Numbered from the stretch's first letter, positions 35,190 to 47,041 are shown. The stretch: DNA of 64,000 nt from Nemertoderma westbladi (GCA_032718475.1 JAUCBJ010005949.1:49638-113637), one strand, 5' to 3'. The notes: generated by a model from the letters alone, not told the origin. Made by a program: numbers and translations.

Positions 35190-35477
35190 CTACAGTATCC
35201 TCACTACTGGAGCTGTCGGCCGTTGAGAAATAAGTTCTTGGCTCGCGGGTTGTTGTTGTTCCGCTGCTTCTTGGTCCCGCTTGACCTGAGCTCTAGTGCC
35301 TATGATAGACCTACGGTGTTGGACCAGCCTAGGTTCTGATATTACTACTGGGGGAATGATCTTTCTTACAGTAGGAGGTGAGTTGAACTTTGGTTTAACA
35401 CGTTCCACACTCCTGTCTAGGTCACATATGGTTGTATCTAGGAGACTGTCTGACAGATTTTGCTTTGTGTCAGACAT
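35190..35477 (-). CDS. Gag leader peptide frame of element 2 (probably frameshifted from the next exon)
   Basis: The ATG at 35477 begins MSDTKQNLSDSLLDT, the same start used by element 1 (11460) and element 3 (50492), so it is probably the real gag start. The frame is 95 codons long with coding-like composition (Pro/Val and Gln-rich) and ends at 35190. The next block (35163 onward) is in another frame, so a small indel near 35225 probably separates two parts of one ancestral N-terminus; a second intron is the alternative. Confidence 0.55.
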   Translation of the reverse strand: MSDTKQNLSDSLLDTTICDLDRSVERVKPKFNSPPTVRKIIPPVVISEPRLVQHRRSIIGTRAQVKRDQEAAEQQQPASQELISQRPTAPVVRIL

Positions 35478-37733
35478 GTTGGTTTGTACAGTTGAATGCC
35501 TACTGCTATATTACAGTTTAAGCAAGTCTAGTAATTCAGTATCACTGTTAGCCTAGTAATTAATTACCGATACTGCTACTCAGTGTAGCGTGATATATAT
35601 ATATAATATATTAGAATACAGGTATGCTTATAGTATATATAAGTATTATTACAGACTAGGTTTGTCACAGAATACCAGTAGGTAATTTCAGCACAAGTAT
35701 ATATAAATATATAATAGGCCTATCGTGAATACCGGTATACAGCTTACACTGATAATGTATATAAGTATAATTATTAACTAGAATTAATTACAGAATACCG
35801 GTATGATTTCAGCCTAAATTTATAGAAATAAATATAATAAGCCTATCGTGAATACCGGTATGTCAATTATTTTGGAATAATTGAATTTCTGAATTTTTAG
35901 GGGTTACTTGGTTACTTTAACTTACTATATTACCGTTATTTAAGCAGTAGTCCCACTGATATTGAGACCTAGTTGTTGTATGGCAGGCCTACTATTTATA
36001 AATCGTTTGAGTTGATTTATAATATATATACCCGTTTAATGGGTTTTTGTGTCAATATTTGAAATAAACATTATTATTTCTGGGGGGAGTCACTACACAG
36101 AAGCTGTGTGCTCTCAGTGGAGTGCTACTTGTTGGACACTAAAAACAAATAATTCTAATTTACCTAAGTTACTTAATACTACAAATTACGTACAATTCGG
36201 GGTGAGATTACAATCTCTAAATAAACACAAAAATTACAAGTACGAATTTTTAGGGTAATTTTACAAGAAGTCTACAAACCAGCCTAACAAAGAGTTAGAT
36301 TATCTGGTTATTACAAAGGACAGGGTACTACGGTATTTGAAAATAATAAGTAGTAGTAAATATACTGCGTTGTCCAGATAGGAAAATACCACCGTCTGAC
36401 GACTTATAGCCGTATCGCTATAAGTACTACGTTATGTATCACGGAGTGTTCCTACCTAGAAGTTAATTACCGCGGTCTACCAGAACCAACGTGCCTATTA
36501 ACCACTTTACAACACAATATACTGCCCACACACTAATCACCTTCGGAAAGCACTGTACACTAAACCCTAAATTAGGTACAAGTACTTGTACAACAAATAA
36601 TTAGTAGTTAAAAATACTTGAACAGCTAAAAGAACCACGGTATCTGCCGGAGTGACCAAAGCATAAAATCTCCAGTCTTTACCTACGCCGAGCAGCCCTG
36701 ATATAGTACCGGGGTTAGTTTAACTGTAACGGTATATATAACAAGCACAATTACTGTAGGAATAAACTTGGGGAATGAATGTTGCGAATAATCGCATAAA
36801 CTCTGAATAATAAATATTACGCTACGCGTACAGACTACTCAAACAAAATGCAGACCAAATACTGACAGACTACTATCAAGCCTAAACAAACTACGGTATA
36901 TGCAGACTCCGAAATGGTTAGTTAGTATGCGTTCTAACCTAGTAGTACGACTTATTCTTTCAGAGGGGGTTTACCTCACAGCACTGGAAGCCCCTACGTT
37001 CCCAACTGGCACTTTATCGGACATACACTCTACATACACCGAAATTTCCTCAGACCTAACAACAGCCAGACAACTATCCAGCCTACAAATAATCTAAATA
37101 AGAATTATACGTTACCTGTACAGACTACACAAACAAAGTACAGACCAAACGATGGCAGACTACTATCAAGCCTAAATAAACTACAGTATATGCAGACTCC
37201 GAAATGATTAGTTAGTATGCGTTCTAACCTAGTAGTACGACTTATTCTTTCAAAGGGGGTTTACCTCACAGCACTTGAAGCCCCTACGTTCCTAACTAGC
37301 ACTTTATCGGACAGATGCTCTACACACACTGCAATCCGTTCAGACTTAACAACAGTTAGACAACAGTCCAGCCTACAAATTATCTGTACAATCTGAGCAG
37401 GCTTACACGCCTTCTGCTCAATATTAGCCTACAAATAAATAAAACTTGACAGAAATAAGTAAAATCTCAATAAAAAACCAGGGCGGCCGTCCCTGATTAA
37501 TTATTAAGGCCTACCGGTATATAATTATCAAAATTGAATAATACTGCTGTACCTGTACTGCTGTAGGTACCGGTCCGGGTGGTTAGGTAGTCAGGCCTAC
37601 TGGGTACCGGTTGCCGGTACTTCAGCTTTATTGCCTACTGCAATACAGAAGCTATGTCCGTTATTGTTCTTACCAGAACAATATTAAACTGTATTTATTG
37701 CCTACCCTGCAATCCGAACTTTATATCCGTTAT
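35478..37733 (-). other. 2.26-kb leader of element 2
   Basis: This corresponds to 9159-11459 and 48191-50491. It contains the AT-rich ACCGGT-containing repeats (about 35590-35875), the hairpin (36402-36425) and the pair of roughly 0.3-kb repeats (about 36830-37400). Next to the LTR it has an extra short duplication (two stretches reading ATAACGG on the minus strand at 37733 and near 37665). No conserved frame is seen. Confidence 0.7.
36402..36425 (-). other. Conserved leader hairpin (element 2 copy)
   Basis: A perfect 9-bp stem ACTTATAGC with GCTATAAGT and the loop GATACG (minus strand). It has the same loop as element 1 and the same stem as element 3. Confidence 0.6.
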
Positions 37734-38891
37734 TGTTCGCGCTTTCAGACCTTTAGCAGTTTAACCTGCCAAATTAGGATGTCTTCTAGATAATAGATAG
37801 TCTTTAGCCTACGACAAATATTTGATACATTACATTAGCCGAAACCAGTCTATGCGCGATCATTCACCCGCTGGATATACCCGGGAGACTGGATTCGGAA
37901 GCCTAATCGTATTGCGGGATAGGCCTACTGTATTATTCGACTGATCTTAGTATATATAATCTCTGACAAATATTATTCACTTTCGGGAAATATTAACAGT
38001 TCCTTTAGGACGTGGCGCTCTAAATATATAAACAGAGTTATGACTTAAACTATACACAACGGGATGGCTATAGATTCACGTATATGGCGCATTCTTTAGG
38101 AGATGCTTCGTTATCAATCGCAATCATACACAATACTGCACAATGCTGCACACCAATCTGCCGACCTTTACTAATTTTAGTCACATATAAGGAGAACAAC
38201 AGACAATACGTGTAGGGCCTATAAAATAGCATTAGATTCACTTCAACCCACTCAATGTAAGTCGCAATCGTTATATGTATCCGGTCTCTCTAACCTTTAG
38301 TATATCAAGAAGATTGGGGTGTCTGATTGTTTATCAGTATTCCGAATATAATGTTCCATCAACAAATATAATGAATAACCGACAGCAAAGCAGTAATGTT
38401 AAGGTATGAATGATTATGAGTGACTGAGTGAGATATGATCAGTGAGTAAGATAACGGATATACGTTCTATAATTAAGCCTACTAATGTTGAACTAAAGAC
38501 TGAAACACGGAGGTTCCACGCCGGTGTTGTAGGCTGTGGAAAAATCACATACTGACTCAACTCCAAGAGTTTCTATCTACCATCTAACACAGAGGCAAAA
38601 AACGCTCTGATTGGTCGACCGATCAAAGAGAGAACAAAGAACAAAGAGATGTTCTACGTTGCAATATCAGCTGTTAGCCATCGTCATGGTAGCTACACTG
38701 TTTCAAGAGGATCCGGCTTATTGCGTCATAAAATTGAGGATTATGTCCGCTAAAGTACACATACAGAAGAAATTACTTTTATGTCCTCTAAAACAACAAT
38801 ACAGTAAGGACACGGCCTTTTATGCCTGGTGAACCAACTACAGAGTACTTTACGGGGAAAATAACCGGCTAATTACGCAAAAGCCTTTACA
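37734..38891 (-). repeat. 5' LTR of element 2
   Basis: 1,158 bp, the partner of 20304-21461. The flank CCTCT follows at 38892-38896. Confidence 0.95.
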
Positions 38892-41408
38892 CCTCTGACA
38901 TTGAAGGCATGTTTCTGCAAGTTAAAGCATTACCTCGAGATCGAGATAGCCTACAATTTCTGTGGTGTCCTGAAGGAAACCTCAACCGAGAACCGGTGGA
39001 GTACTGGATGACCATCCAGGCTTTCGGGATCATATCTAGCCCCTCGAACGCTTGTTCGGTAGTGCGCACCACTGCCGACGATAATAGAGACGCCTTCTCT
39101 AAAGCGGTTATCGACAACATCAAATGAGATATTTACATAGATGACAACCTTAAGTCCCTCCCCTCGGTGGAAGAAGCAATTGAAGTTGCCAAGGAAACGG
39201 TAGAGTGCTTACAACGAGGTGGATTTCGCCTAACCAAATTAACTAGTAACTCCCATGAGTTTCTGGAATCGATCCCAGTGGAAGACCGATGTGTTAAAGA
39301 TCTTGACCTCATTAAGGAAGATCTCCCAGAAACCAAAACCCTTGGACTGAAATGGGACATGGAGAGAGACATTTTATTCTTCCAACTGAAACAACACCAA
39401 AATCCTGTTCGAACTAAACGGATTTGCCTGAGTAATCTGAGCACTTATTTCGACCCATTGGGATTCATTAGTCCCGTAATCCTAGTCGCTCGGAGTATGG
39501 TGCAATAAATGTGGCTCGAAAACCACTCTTGGGATGATCCACTCCAGGGAGAACTGCTAAAGAAGTGGATGAAGTGGGAGGATTCTTTACCAGCCATCGA
39601 GAACTTTAAGATTTCCCGCTCGTATTTCGGTCACGTTCTCGCCACGTATTTCTATCAACTCATGTTTTTGGAGACGCCAGCGATATCGGAATAGGTATAG
39701 TAGCCTACCTGAGGGTTGAAATTCCCGATGGAATTAAAGCCGCCTCAAAGGCCCTAATAAACAACAAACTGCGAGTCCCCAGAGCGGAGTTAAAAGAGGC
39801 ACTATATGCTACAGCCATCGGCCGGAATGTAACTGAACAGATCGAATATCCACTAGAGAAAACCATTTATTGGACTGACGCATTACTCATTCTGGAATAT
39901 ATCACTAATGAAGCCTGTCAGTTCAGGTTCTTTGTTACCAACCGAGTAGCTATTATACTCAGTCGCACTAATATAGATCAATGGAGACATTGCCCCAGGA
40001 ATGGCCCCCTCATCTCACCACGGCTGAGATTAGACAAGCCAAGTGAGCGGAAAAAGTCAAACCAAAAAACAGGATTGGGAAAATCTAAATTGTTCAAGCC
40101 AGCGATTGATCTGTCTGTGCTACATACCGCCAGTGACGCCACTGTGGATCCTAATCAACCAAAATCCATGGACGTTACCCGAGCCCCAAACAAATCAGTT
40201 GTTGAAATAAGGGAAAGAGATTGGAAGTCTTGAACACCAGATGTATCAAAGGTACTCTTTCCCCTCATCCAGAGAGTAATTGTGTATTTAAATCGATGTT
40301 TCCATCATCATTATTCCAGGATGAAGAACGCTAATGACTCCACCTCTGAAGTAGCTGAAAGGGTCCACACTACTAGAGACCTTCCCACTTATCGGCTACC
40401 TAATAAGTTTCTAACTGATAAAATCAGTTACCAAGAACATAACGATACCAACAAGCAAATGCTGAGACTCCTGCAATGTTATGAGAATTCCGAAAAATAT
40501 TTCCTGTTGTTGAGAAATCCACAGATGCGCTTAAGGGATTCTTTTTCTAGAACAATGATAGATGGGTTAATACATGTCGGAGGGAGATTAACCAATGCTC
40601 CATTGTCCTTTGACACTAAGTTTCCCATACTAATTAGAAATCTTGAAATACAAATCAAGATGATTGTAGATGTTCACAGTAAGCTTTACCATACTGGTAG
40701 AGAACGAGTTCTTAGCAAAATTCGAACTCGCTATTATTTCCATAAGCCCTGTAGAGCACTAAACCAAGTTCTTAGGAACTGTATACCATGTAGGAAAGCA
40801 TTTAGTAGGCCTTTAACACAGCGAGAGGCAGAATTACCTAGGGAAAGAGTAAGCTGTTATGAACCACCCTTTACCAATACCTGTGTGGATTTATTTGGCC
40901 CTATTGAAGTGTATCACGCTAGACTATAGTCAAGCGATGGTGCATCATCTTTGTTTGTATGACTTGTAGAGCGAACCATCTTGATATGGTGAACAATCTA
41001 TCTACCAACAGCTTCAAACTGAGTTTACGCCGACAAATCGCTCGTTTTGGGACTAGCAATACTATGAGATCTGACAAGGTACTAATTTCATCGTAGCCAA
41101 CAACGAGATCAAAGCTTACGTAAACAATTGGAACCTAAGACAGGTGGACGACAGCTGAGAGTAACAGCATCTAGCTGGACCTTCAACGCCGCCGACGCCC
41201 CTTGGTGTGGAGGAAGTTGGGAGAGACGTAGCATGAAGACCGCATTTCACTTCATAGTGCCGTGCCATGCTTATCTCACTGACGAACTTTTGCGGACGTT
41301 AATGAAGGAAATAGCCGACTATCTCAACGAGAGACCCCTTATGCAAGTCTCATCGAGTCCAGACTCCCTAGAAGCGCTAACACCCACGCATTTCCTACCA
41401 AAGAAACC
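38892..41408 (+). pseudogene. Decayed RT, RNase H and integrase of element A
   Basis: This continues exactly where 20303 stopped. The RT catalytic motif reads YIDD rather than YMDD, just after an in-frame stop near 39125. Further stops and frameshifts occur near 39506, 39690 and 40230. A deletion at about 39998 removes the end of RNase H. The integrase zinc finger (about 40670-40800) and core (about 40880-41250) are recognisable but frameshifted, with WWGGSW altered to WCGGSW. Homology stops at 41408, before the integrase C-terminus; the spacer, ORF2 and 3' LTR of element A are absent. The junction runs into a 13-G run. Confidence 0.9.
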
Positions 41409-42013
41409 AAGAAAGAAAGGGGGGGGGGGGGTGTCCACTGGTAAAAGTGGAAGTCGTAAGTTACGAGCCATGAGTCGAAAGTGATTACTATCAAAGCCAT
41501 AGAAACTGAGAATCTTATTTTAAAGGAATAGAGATAGAAACTTTCGAATATTTGTCTCAAAAATATTTGCTTTCTAAATTTTAACGAAAAGACGAAAGCT
41601 TTTAAAGACCAACTACATTGAAACATGAAATGTACAAAATTTTATGCCACCCACATTGCCAAATAGTAAATAATTTTTTAACAAAATAACTCGTGCAGTT
41701 TAATGAGTCAATTATCATTAATTCTTCAATAAAAAAGCAAATACTGTTCAGTACCGGTATGTAGGCCTACAGTAACAGGTAAATATTACTTTCTTCAATA
41801 ATTATTATATATTACAAATAGGACTAGTACAGAGAAATAGAGATTAGATTTATTGCACATCATTAATTATAATTAACTAAATTAAATGACAATTTATTCT
41901 TCAGGATAATAAGAATCAATTTTACAACAGTAGGCCTATATAAATATAATATAATATAATATTTGCTTACAGTACTGTATGTAGTAGTACACGTTCGTGG
42001 GGACTTCGCGCAG
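41409..42013. other. Non-coding flank after element A
   Basis: It starts with a G run (41419-41431), a likely assembly or deletion scar. The rest is AT-rich single-copy-looking DNA. I see no gene. Confidence 0.6.
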
Positions 42014-42611
42014 CACGTAGTCGGCAAGCCTTGGCATACGGTTCATATAGAGCAAATGGGGCATGTCTAGTTTGGACCCCATATCCCATGCTATAAATGT
42101 ATTCATTCGATATACAATCATATGTTAATCCGCTAGGTGGTGTCAAATTGTTATACTGCAATTTCGTACTTACCAGTGCAGCACTGTACAGCAGTACCGT
42201 ACCGGTAGGCCTATGTCATTACTTCTGAGTCTCTAGCGGATCCCCAATTAAATGTCTTAACTTTTCAATTTCGTAAAAGATTGACTTCATGATTCTCTAC
42301 AGGCCACCAAAATTTCAGCTCAGGAAAATGAGGCCTTCCCGAGAAATTTAACATTTTCTAAAAACCACATAATCTGTCGTAGCTGACGTCAGACTGCATG
42401 ATTTTTCACCAAACTTTACAAACTTTCTAAACTTTCTCTCTACTACTTACCTACTAAGTTTGGTTCAATTCCGAACGAGCGATGCCGAGAAATTCGCGTT
42501 CAAACATTTACCAGACAGACGGACGGACAGACAGACAGACGGACAGACAGACAGACGGACATGCCCCATTTGCCCTATATGAACCGTATGCAAAGGCTCG
42601 CCGACTACGTG
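42014..42611. mobile_element. Short inverted-repeat element (MITE-like)
   Basis: The 54-bp arms 42014-42067 and 42558-42611 are inverted copies of one another (about 51 of 54 matching), ending GGGGCATGTC on the inner side. The inside holds no reading frame worth noting and has a GACAGACG-type tetranucleotide stretch (42516-42558) next to the right arm. The exact outer ends and target duplication are not clear, so the class (DNA transposon derivative or other) is uncertain. Confidence 0.55.
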
Positions 42612-42896
42612 TCTCGTCCCACAGTATATCACAGTGAAAAAATACATGTATAATGATTATTATAAATAATCGTATAGGAAGTAGCTTCCTTTATAAATTA
42701 ATAATGAAAATTTATTATTTAACCACTTCGATTGTGGGAGCACCAAAAGAAATACGTGTCCTAATTAATCTACTGTACTGAAAGGCGGGTTAACTAACAG
42801 GAGGCAACAGGGCTGTCTGAAAAAGGAACAGAAGTTAAATTAGATGAATTAAATTAAAATAAAACAGGAAAAGGAAAAACTATCTGCCGGTGTTCG
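42612..42896. other. Non-coding DNA before the minisatellite
   Basis: AT-rich sequence without a recognisable feature. Confidence 0.5.
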
Positions 42897-43149
42897 ATGA
42901 GGAGGGTAGCGACAGAACGGGGTCCATGGTTCCGGGGATGGAGGCCATCCATCAGACAGGGCGGGGTGCATGGTTCCGGGGATGGAGGCCATCAGTCAGG
43001 GTGGGGTCCATGGTTCCGGGGATAGAGGCAGTAAGACAGGGCGGGGTCCATGGTTCCGAGGATGGAGGCCATCAGTCAGGGTGGGGTCCATGGTTCCGGG
43101 GATGGAGGCCATCAGTCAGGGCGGGGTCCATGGTTCCGGAGATGGAGGC
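42897..43149 (+). repeat. 40-bp minisatellite, left part
   Basis: Copies of a 40-bp unit built around GGTTCCGGGGATGGAGGC and CAGGGCGGGGTCCAT, G-rich on the plus strand. It is interrupted at 43149 by the solo LTR and continues at 44294. Confidence 0.9.
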
Positions 43150-44293
43150 TGTAAAAGCTTTTGCGGATATAACCAGTCATTTTCTCCGCAATATACTGTG
43201 TGGGTGTTTTAGCGGAAATAACAAGCCATTTTCCGCCGCAATGCGCCTAATACTCTAAAAGTCTGGAACTCAGATGACGAAATCTGTCAGCTGATTTACT
43301 GTAAACGTGGAACACCTCTTTGTTCAGCTCGCTCAGCCAATCAGAGCGATTTTCATTTTATCTTGTACAGAGGCCTACGGAAAACCGCGCAATGCATTAC
43401 GGTTTTTGTTTACCTTTTCTGAGCCTCGGAACATCGGCTTAGCAATTCTTCTGTACTTCTGTAGAAGTTTCAGACTTTGACCTACAGTAAACATCAGAAA
43501 CATCAGATGGCTTTGATTACAAGAACGTAAAACTATTAACGCAATTCAACTACGCAACACACCGCATCACACCGCAAGTCAGCATTGCTGCACATGGAAC
43601 ACTGCATCAGTAACACATACTGACTGTTCACCGCATTATTTTGCTTCTGTTATTAATTGGTGTTATGTTAATGTATATTGCTGATATATTTGGAGAATAC
43701 CGATGAATAATCATAAAACCCCCAATCTTCTTGATTACTGAAGGTTAGAGGAACAGGTTTACCGGTAGCAACTGCGACTTACATTATAGTGGTTTTTGTG
43801 TGAATTAAATGCTATTTCATGATCCCTACATGTGTCAGTTGCGATCCTCTTTATATATGATCAAATTCAGTGACGGTCGGCAGATCAGTGCGCAGTAGTG
43901 TGAAGTAGTGTGAAGTCGTGTGAAGTAGTGTGAAGGTTAATAAAGCATCTCCTAAAGAATGCGCTTTTACGAAACTCAGTAGCCATCCAGTTGTGATTAG
44001 TATAAGTCATAACTCTGTTTATACTTAAAGCGCCACATCCTAAAGGAACTGTTAATATTTCCCGAAAGTAAATATATTGTCAGAGATTATATAGTAACGA
44101 TCAATCGAATAATACAGTAGGTCTACACTGCAATCACTATCAAAGCATCCGAATCCAGTCTCCCTTAACTGTGGGTGAATGGTCGCGCACAGGTTGGCTT
44201 CGGCTGATGTAACTTCAGTACATTAAATAATTGATATACAAAAGACAATTAAAATTGGCAGGTTAAACTGCTAAAGGTCTAAAAGCGCGAACA
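43150..44293 (+). repeat. Solo LTR inside the minisatellite
   Basis: 1,144 bp, TGTAAAAGC to GCGCGAACA, with a perfect target duplication GAGGC (43145-43149 and 44294-44298). It has no internal element sequence. A CCAATCAGAGCG block is present near 43337. It resembles the element A LTR subfamily (TTTTGCGGA start). A solo LTR normally results from recombination between the two LTRs of a full element. Confidence 0.95.
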
Positions 44294-45800
44294 GAGGCAG
44301 TCAGACAGGGCGGGGTCCATGGTTCCGGGGATGGAGGCCATCAGACAGGGCCGGGTCCATGGTTCTGGGGATGGAGGCCATCAGACAGGGCGGGGTCCAT
44401 GGTTCCGGGGATGGAGGCCATCAGACAGGGCGGGGTCCATGGTTCCGGGGATGGAGGCCATCAGACAGGGCGGGGTACATGGTTCCGGGGATGGAGGCCA
44501 TCAGACAGGGCGGGGTCCATGGTTCCGGGGATGGAGGCAGTAAGAAAGGGCGGGGTACATGGTTCCGGGGATGGAGGCCATCAGACAGGGCGGGGTCCAT
44601 GGTTCCAGGGATGGAGGCAGTAAGACAGGGCGGGGTACATGGTTCCGGGGATGGAGGCCATCAGACAGGGCAGGGTCCATGGTTCCGGGGATGGAGGCCA
44701 TCAGTCATCGCGGGTTACATAGTTCCGGGGATGGAGGCCATCAGACAGGGCGGGGTCCATGGTTCCGAGGATGGAGGCAGTAAGACAGGGCGGGGTCCAT
44801 GGTTCCGGGGATGGAGGCCATCAGACAGGGCAGGGTCCATGGTTCTGGGGATGGAGGCAGTCAGACAGGGCGGGGTCCATGATTCCGGGGATGCAGGCAG
44901 TCAGACAGGGCGGGGTCCATGGTTCTGGGGATGGAGTCAGTGAGACAGGGCGGGGTCCATGGTTCCGGGGATGGAGGCCGTCAGACAGGGCGGTGTCCAT
45001 GGTTCCGGGGATGGAGGCAGTAAGACAGGGCGGGGTCCATGGTTCCAGGGATGGAGGCCATCAGACAGGGCGGGGTCCATGGTTCTGGGGATGGAGGCAG
45101 TCAGACAGGATGGGGTCCATGATTCCGGAGATGCAGGCAGTCAGACAGGGGGGGTCCATGGTTCTGGGGATGGAGGCAGTGAGACAGGTCGGGGTCCATG
45201 GTTCCAGGGATGGAGGCAGTCACAGAACGGGGTCCATGGTTCCGGGGATGGAGGCAGTAATAAAGGACGGGGTCCATGGTTCCGGGGATCGAGGCAGTAA
45301 GAAAGGACGAGGTCCATGGTTCCGAGGATAGAGGCAGCAAGATAGGACGGGGTCCATGGTTCCAGGGATGGAGGCAGTCACAGAACGGGGTCCATGGTTC
45401 CGGGGATCGAGGCAGTAAGAAAGGGTGGGTTCCATGGTTCAGAGGATAGAGGCAGTCAGTCAGGGCGGGGTCCATGGTTCCGGGGATAGAGGCCATCAGA
45501 CAGGGCGCGGGCAGGGTCCATAGTTCCGAGGATAGAGGCAGTCAGACAGGGCGGGGCCCATGGTTCCAGGGTTGGAGGCTGTCAGACAGGGCGGGGTCTA
45601 TGTTTCCGGAGATGGAGGCCGTCAGACAGGGTGGGGTCTATGTTTCCTGGGATGGAAGCTGTCAGACAGGGCGGGGTCTATGTTTCCGGGGATGGAGGCA
45701 GTCAGACAGGGCGGGGTCCATGGTTCCGAGGATAGCGGCAGTCAAACAGGGCGAGCCCATTGTTCCGCGGGCAGAGGCAGTCAGACAGGGTGTGGTCCAT
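44294..45800 (+). repeat. 40-bp minisatellite, right part
   Basis: About 37 tandem units of 40 bp, regular from 44300 to about 45160 and more varied towards 45800, where it reaches the 3' end of the orphan gene. Because 40 is not a multiple of 3 and the unit lacks stops, all three plus frames stay open over long stretches; the resulting MVPGMEAIRQGG-type repeat peptides are a by-product and not a gene. Confidence 0.92.
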
Positions 45801-45825
45801 GCCATCCTGTTACGAACGGTATGAG

Positions 45826-46548
45826 TTACAGACTGTGGTCGGGCTCCTCTACAGTAACGGTTTCCATTTCGCTGTAGGGTTCTATGATTCTTTCGCGCTT
45901 TACCATGAACGGTTTCCAGCCATCTGAACCATCTCCTGTGGAATACATTATACGTTCCATCACAAGACACGGACCTAAATGTTTCTCCTTTAGCAGTTCG
46001 TTGCAACAACCTCTTCCACCATCTGGATAATACTTATGTTGTTTAGCCTTGCAGTCACCGATGTGTAGCAAAATCTTGTCACCACTGTTACGAGATTCCT
46101 TGTGGAACAATGCCAGGGAATCACATGGTAAAGTATTTGGGGGCTGCCCCACAGGGTATGTAGGTTCAACAATCACAATGTTGTTTGTGTTATCAACACC
46201 CATACATCTCATGCGATCAGTTTCGAATGTCAGTAGCGAATAAAATCGTTTTGACAAAGAACCCCTTATTCTATGTTCATATATGTATTGAGTAATTATC
46301 GTTTCCGTTGGAGGACTACGACGCCCCTCCTTCTCATAACTTTGGAAGGTTATATCGTTATTGTCTTTGTCGCACTCCAAGTATTGTGCGTTATAACCTT
46401 TGTTATCAATTTTCGTCTCACTTTTAAATTTACTTTCGTTATAAATTCTTATTTTATCTCCAGTTCTTCCTGTCCATTTGCATTCATCATCTTTCTCTTC
46501 ACAGACACCCGGACAACAACATAGGCATTTCTTCAGAAATTTCGCCAT
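45826..46548 (-). CDS. Orphan single-exon gene, 240 aa, cysteine-rich N-terminus
   Basis: An intact ATG-to-TAA frame of 241 codons. I do not recognise the family. The N-terminus has a KKCLCCCPGVC cluster that could be lipid-modified (palmitoylation) and so membrane-associated; there is no clear signal peptide or transmembrane segment. The body is polar and mixed, with scattered Trp, Tyr and Cys, and an acidic C-terminus. The start region is duplicated at 1-104. The 3' end runs directly into the 40-bp minisatellite. It shows no similarity to the retrotransposon proteins. It could be a real host gene, a retrocopy, or cargo of an unseen repeat. Absence of frame damage over 723 bp favours a gene. 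Confidence 0.65.
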   Translation of the reverse strand: MAKFLKKCLCCCPGVCEEKDDECKWTGRTGDKIRIYNESKFKSETKIDNKGYNAQYLECDKDNNDITFQSYEKEGRRSPPTETIITQYIYEHRIRGSLSKRFYSLLTFETDRMRCMGVDNTNNIVIVEPTYPVGQPPNTLPCDSLALFHKESRNSGDKILLHIGDCKAKQHKYYPDGGRGCCNELLKEKHLGPCLVMERIMYSTGDGSDGWKPFMVKRERIIEPYSEMETVTVEEPDHSL

Positions 46549-47041
46549 TATTAATAAATTATTTTTATCACCACAATACAGTCACAATGTTGTGGTACAG
46601 TAGAATTGATTACAAATTGGAACACTGTATTAATTATTATTGATGTAACTTTTAAAATATTATTTTTGACAGATTTTAGGTTAGGGAATCCTGTATTTAT
46701 AAAGGCGAGATTGGTATTGGGATTCTTTTGGGATTGTTTACCACCCGTATTATTGATATTGAATGGGACTTTACCGTAATGGTGCCTATATGTACTCTTT
46801 GTGTGGGTGGTTAAGATAAGATAAGCTTAGTTAGTTATTTATAGTTCTATTTTTATACATTACCTCAGTACCTGCAATAAACACACTGACGTCCTAATGA
46901 ATTAATAATCTCCCTATTCTTTCCACCATAAACTATAAATGATATTATACTTCACAAAAGCTAAGCCTATATTCTAAAAGAAAATATATGACATTGTAAA
47001 AGCTTTTTCGGACAAAATAAGTCATTTTGCGCAATGCGCTT
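46445..47041. repeat. Right copy of segmental duplication, ending in an LTR stub
   Basis: It matches 1-846 apart from a 245-bp absence at about 46923. From 46999 it reads as the first 43 bp of an LTR of the element A subfamily (TGTAAAAGC), then is cut at 47041 by element 3. The last five bases CGCTT would be the element 3 target site. Confidence 0.8.

Larger units (their letters stand above)
20304..38891 (-). mobile_element. Element 2: near-complete giant BEL/Pao-type retrotransposon with ORF2
   Basis: 18,588 bp with 1,158-bp LTRs at both ends and a perfect 5-bp target duplication CCTCT (20299-20303 and 38892-38896), inserted in the RT region of element A. The LTRs differ at roughly seven positions by eye (about 0.6%), more than those of element 1. 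Reading on the minus strand: LTR, 2.26-kb leader, gag-pol with intact protease, RT, RNase H and integrase, 1.63-kb spacer, ORF2 with three lesions, LTR. It is the only copy in the window with both ends and all parts present. BEL/Pao elements are commonly well under 10 kb, so this is unusually large. Confidence 0.95.

Noticed and set aside
44319-45331. Long open frames through the 40-bp array
   Set aside because: The unit has no stops in any plus frame and 40 is not a multiple of 3, so all three frames stay open by default; the peptides are pure repeats with no coding support.
42897-45800. CRISPR-like regular repeats
   Set aside because: The 40-bp units are adjacent with no unique spacers, in an animal genome; this is a minisatellite.
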